Origin: Salminus brasiliensis
Taxonomy: Eukaryota; Chordata; Actinopteri; Characiformes; Bryconidae
Assembly: GCF_030463535.1 (NCBI RefSeq)
Contig: NC_132880.1
Coordinates: 39,995,842 to 40,059,841 of the forward strand
Direction: 5' to 3'
DNA: 64,000 nucleotides
The notes below the pieces were generated by a model. That model searched no databases. It was not told the origin of the DNA and worked only from the letters and a program-made list of their open reading frames with translations. Positions 59,353-64,000 of the stretch are shown here, one piece after another. The first letter of the stretch is position 1. Every line of letters begins with the position of its first letter. The translations under genes were made by a program, and so were the position numbers.

Positions 59353-61171
59353 CTCTCTCTACGTGTGTATGACTTCTTTTCCCCCATTCTCATTTAAAGA
59401 CTGAGCATACATGTAGACTATAAAGAGAAATACTAATGTCCTCATACGCTAATCATTTAGATCAAAGGCATTTCTCCATTTACTGCTGAAGTGATATATT
59501 GGCTGTGGTGAGACTAGTCTGAAGCATTGCCTCAGGTTATGGGTGTGTTGATTCATGAGTCAGTCCAGTGTTAGGTTGTACATTTAAGGATTTTACCACC
59601 CCTTAAAAGTACTAATGCATGATTACTTCAGTGTGTTTGATTGTGCCAGAGAGAATCTCTCACTTTGCAGTGTAATGGGTCAAATCGGTGCTTTTAAAAG
59701 CCTTGTATGTACTGTGTGGTTCGGTAAAGGGCCAAGGTTGAAGAATATTTTGTTGACACTGGGCTGCATACTGCCATTCTTCAGCACACCGCATCCACAC
59801 ATGCTGATGACTCAAAAAACCATGGCCTTAACTGTCGAGAGGTCCCATGAGTTGTCGAGGGAAAGAGTTTCAAAGTCATGATGGAGGTGAAAATTCCGTC
59901 TGAATGTGTTATGCACCTTAATTTTTTGCCCAAATGTCAGTGATTAAGCAAGAGCCTTTACTATAATGATTTCTTTCCCCTTCTTCCTCCCCTCTCCCTT
60001 GATTTTGGAGGTCTTTTCAGGAGCTTTATAGTGCCACAGGGTTTGGCGAGTAGGCAAATGGTTTTCAGTTTTTGTTGCATTGTTTAATGAGATATAGGGA
60101 ACATGGACAATTGAGCACCCACTCATAATTCAATATGAGCCACAGTATATTGTATGCATCTCCTGTATACTGTTATAATGCAACATTTGATTTGCCTTCT
60201 AAAGCTACCCATAAGGTGTGATGGTCTGTGCTGGTTATTAGCTGTACTGGTTACTTCCCCATATAATATTTGAGTTTTAAACTTATAGTAGTTTAGAGTT
60301 GGAACATTTTAACTCTTCTTTTTTTTCCTAACTATGCATTTATAACCAAGAGATTTTAGTGATGTTTGTGTATATGAAATATGAATTTAGAATATATGTA
60401 TTGTAGTCATTTTAAGCTGGGTGCTTTTAATAGTGTGCATAGTGCAAAACCCTGTATCCGTTGTAGCAGTATTAGCCAACAGAATACTATATTTTTATTA
60501 TATCAGGCAATTGGATGAACTTTGTAAGACTTTCAGTTATACCTGCTAGCCAAGAAAGATTACAAATCTTAAGTATACTGTTGTCCTACAGTGATTTTAA
60601 AGCACAAAAAGGCATAATTGTAGGTGCTAGATTTTTCCTGACATTTTTTAAATCACAATTTGTCATTATTTTGACCATGAAATCTCCATAAAAGCCTCAA
60701 CCGGTCCATGAGGTTGTTTCTTCAGTTAATCTTGACCATTAATAATTACTGTCATTTTCCGACTTGACTGTGTTTGCAGGGGCATTTTAGTTCTCAGTCT
60801 CAAATACTTGAGTTAGTTTTACTAAGTGGCGCTGGTCTCCAAACTTGTGAAAGTGGATGCACTTTTGAAGGGTAAAGGACATATACCTTTAGTTCCATCT
60901 GATCGAAAGCATGAAGTTATTCTCTGGTTGTAATTGTGTGGAAATGGCTAGATGTCCTACCTCTTGTTGCCTGTTTCTAATATTATGGTAACATACTTGC
61001 ATTAGTCATTTCTTCAGAATTACACAAGTGTTGTTCGAACACAGTTTCTTTCTCTCAAAGTTTCTGGACTTGATAAGCAAGTGTCAAAAGTCCCCTGGAC
61101 ATTACTGAAATGTGTTTCTTGCAAGAGGCCAATCTTGGTGCCATGTAAATCCATTTAGGTCGACTGCCATA
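58345..61171 (+). other. ago2 3' flank, probably 3' UTR at least in part
   Basis: No gene is seen. Simple tracts: (ATT)n at 58704-58733, poly-T at 58977-58997, (CT)n at 59308-59362. A GCAAAACCCTGTATCC word near 60443 may be a MITE family B scrap. No canonical AATAAA was found close to the stop codon, and long AGO2 3' UTRs are usual, so the transcript may run far into this stretch. Confidence 0.4.
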
Positions 61172-61173
61172 TA

Positions 61174-62768
<1,595 letters not shown>

Positions 62769-62770
62769 TA

Positions 62771-64000
62771 TATATATAATTTTTTTTTTACCCGTAACAG
62801 AGTGTTTAAGCCTCAAAGAATGATCACTGCAAGTTTAAACTGCAAATCACAGAATATTGTTTTTTCTTTATTGAAAGTGTACAGTGTGAATACTGTCATT
62901 TTCTGCCAAATGTTTATTGCTTGCAACACATTCAAGTTGTATCTGTTTGCCCCACCTCTGTGGGGACTGTGCATATCTTGTAGTTTTACACTTAGTTTCC
63001 AGATATTTATCATTTAGTAAAGAAAGAAAACTGAGTGACCAGGAACACTTTTAACTACTACTTAGGCCTGTCTGAAGAACAGCTTGACTTTTCTGTTTAA
63101 TGATGCCATTCCCTTTGTTTAATGAATGGGACAAACATGATCACGGCTTTCATTTGTTACTGAGTTTTTATTTTAAATCCAGCACCTTAGATTGTCAGAA
63201 CTCTTCAGCATATGCAATTCCTCAAAATATGAAAAAAAATGTATGATTGACGTGTTTGCACTATATCAGAAGGTGACTAGGCTGGAGGTGTTAAGATTGT
63301 AATGTTAGCAAAGTCCTGGTTGTCACCATAAACTCTATACAGCAGTTTTATTGGGCAAAGTTTAATACATTTTTGTATGCACATGGGCACACTCAAACTG
63401 CTAATTGGTGCAAAAAACGCAACTAAGTAAGTCCTGATATCCTCATAACTATGCAAAAACTGATTTCTGTTCAGAGCCATTGATCTTAGGTTAGGTTTTG
63501 TGTTTGTGTCTATACAATTAGCTTTAAGCCGGCCCCTTGTTGTGGTTTTAAAATATGTATTTTCTGTATGCAGCATTTACTGTGTACTATACCCACGTAT
63601 CTAATATAGGATCAATATTTTATGTGTTTTAAGGCCCATTCGCTCAAGCTTTGATCAAAGGATTTAAGGACAAATTTAATGTAAGATGAATTTTTAGTCA
63701 TTTGTAATTTTTTTTTCTCCAGTCATTTTCTAAATATGATTACGCAGATGTGTTTTTCAAACTATGAAATTGAAGAAAAAAGTTCCATGATGTCCAATAT
63801 CAAACAAAAAGAACATGATCATGATGAACTAGTGTTATAAAGTTGGGATATATTATTAAGCTATGCACAGTAGAAACATGAATCTGAATGAAATTGAACG
63901 TGGTGCTGTATTAGATGAAACAGCGACGCATTGGTTGGTGAATACAGTAGAATACCAGCTCAGTTTATCTGCTTTTCTTTAATGTGTTTCAGCAAAAACT
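62771..64000. other. Non-coding 3' end of the window
   Basis: AT-rich unique sequence with no gene recognised. It may still belong to the ago2 3' UTR or may be intergenic. Confidence 0.4.

Overview
The window is teleost fish nuclear DNA. It contains four protein-coding loci with spliced vertebrate exons, long non-coding spacers rich in microsatellites, several MITE families, an L2-type LINE tail and a Tc1/mariner element. Species cannot be fixed from the sequence; the teleost signature comes from the Ago2 substitutions, the Tc1 element and the repeat content.

Layout, left to right. (1) The first coding exon of sem1 (shfm1/dss1) lies on the minus strand at 468-543 and the gene runs out of the window to the left. 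(2) A gene-poor spacer of about 37.9 kb follows (544-38421). It holds no recognisable gene, only repeats, repeat-free blocks that are candidate conserved non-coding elements, and one unexplained 136-codon ORF. (3) dlx6a (plus, three coding exons, 38422-40903) and dlx5a (minus, three coding exons, 47689-45192) form the classic convergent Dlx bigene pair. Their 4.3-kb intergenic segment has two homeodomain-site-rich blocks at the place expected for the shared I56i/I56ii forebrain and branchial-arch enhancers. (4) ago2 (plus, 19 coding exons, 49582-58344, 856 aa) is complete. (5) Downstream of ago2 comes a long non-coding stretch, probably 3' UTR at least in part, carrying a Tc1-like transposon with an intact DD34E transposase at 61174-62768.

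The sem1-dlx6-dlx5 order is the vertebrate SHFM1 (split hand/foot) block, so the spacer is a plausible long-range regulatory landscape for the Dlx genes. All exon boundaries given for dlx6a, dlx5a and ago2 were derived by hand from splice signals and reading phase. Their codon sums close exactly: 247, 276 and 856 residues.

The most notable observations are: the Ago2 PIWI domain has aspartate in place of the catalytic glutamate and tyrosine in place of a core phenylalanine (D-D-D-H tetrad), the state reported to cripple slicing in teleosts; dlx5a intron 2 uses a GC donor; TAGC/GCTA motif clusters occur downstream of both housekeeping-type promoters (sem1, ago2) but not in the Dlx genes; and a roughly 300-bp tandem array has been split by an L2 fragment and a MITE. 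Enhancer and MITE calls rest on pattern reading only, without alignment.
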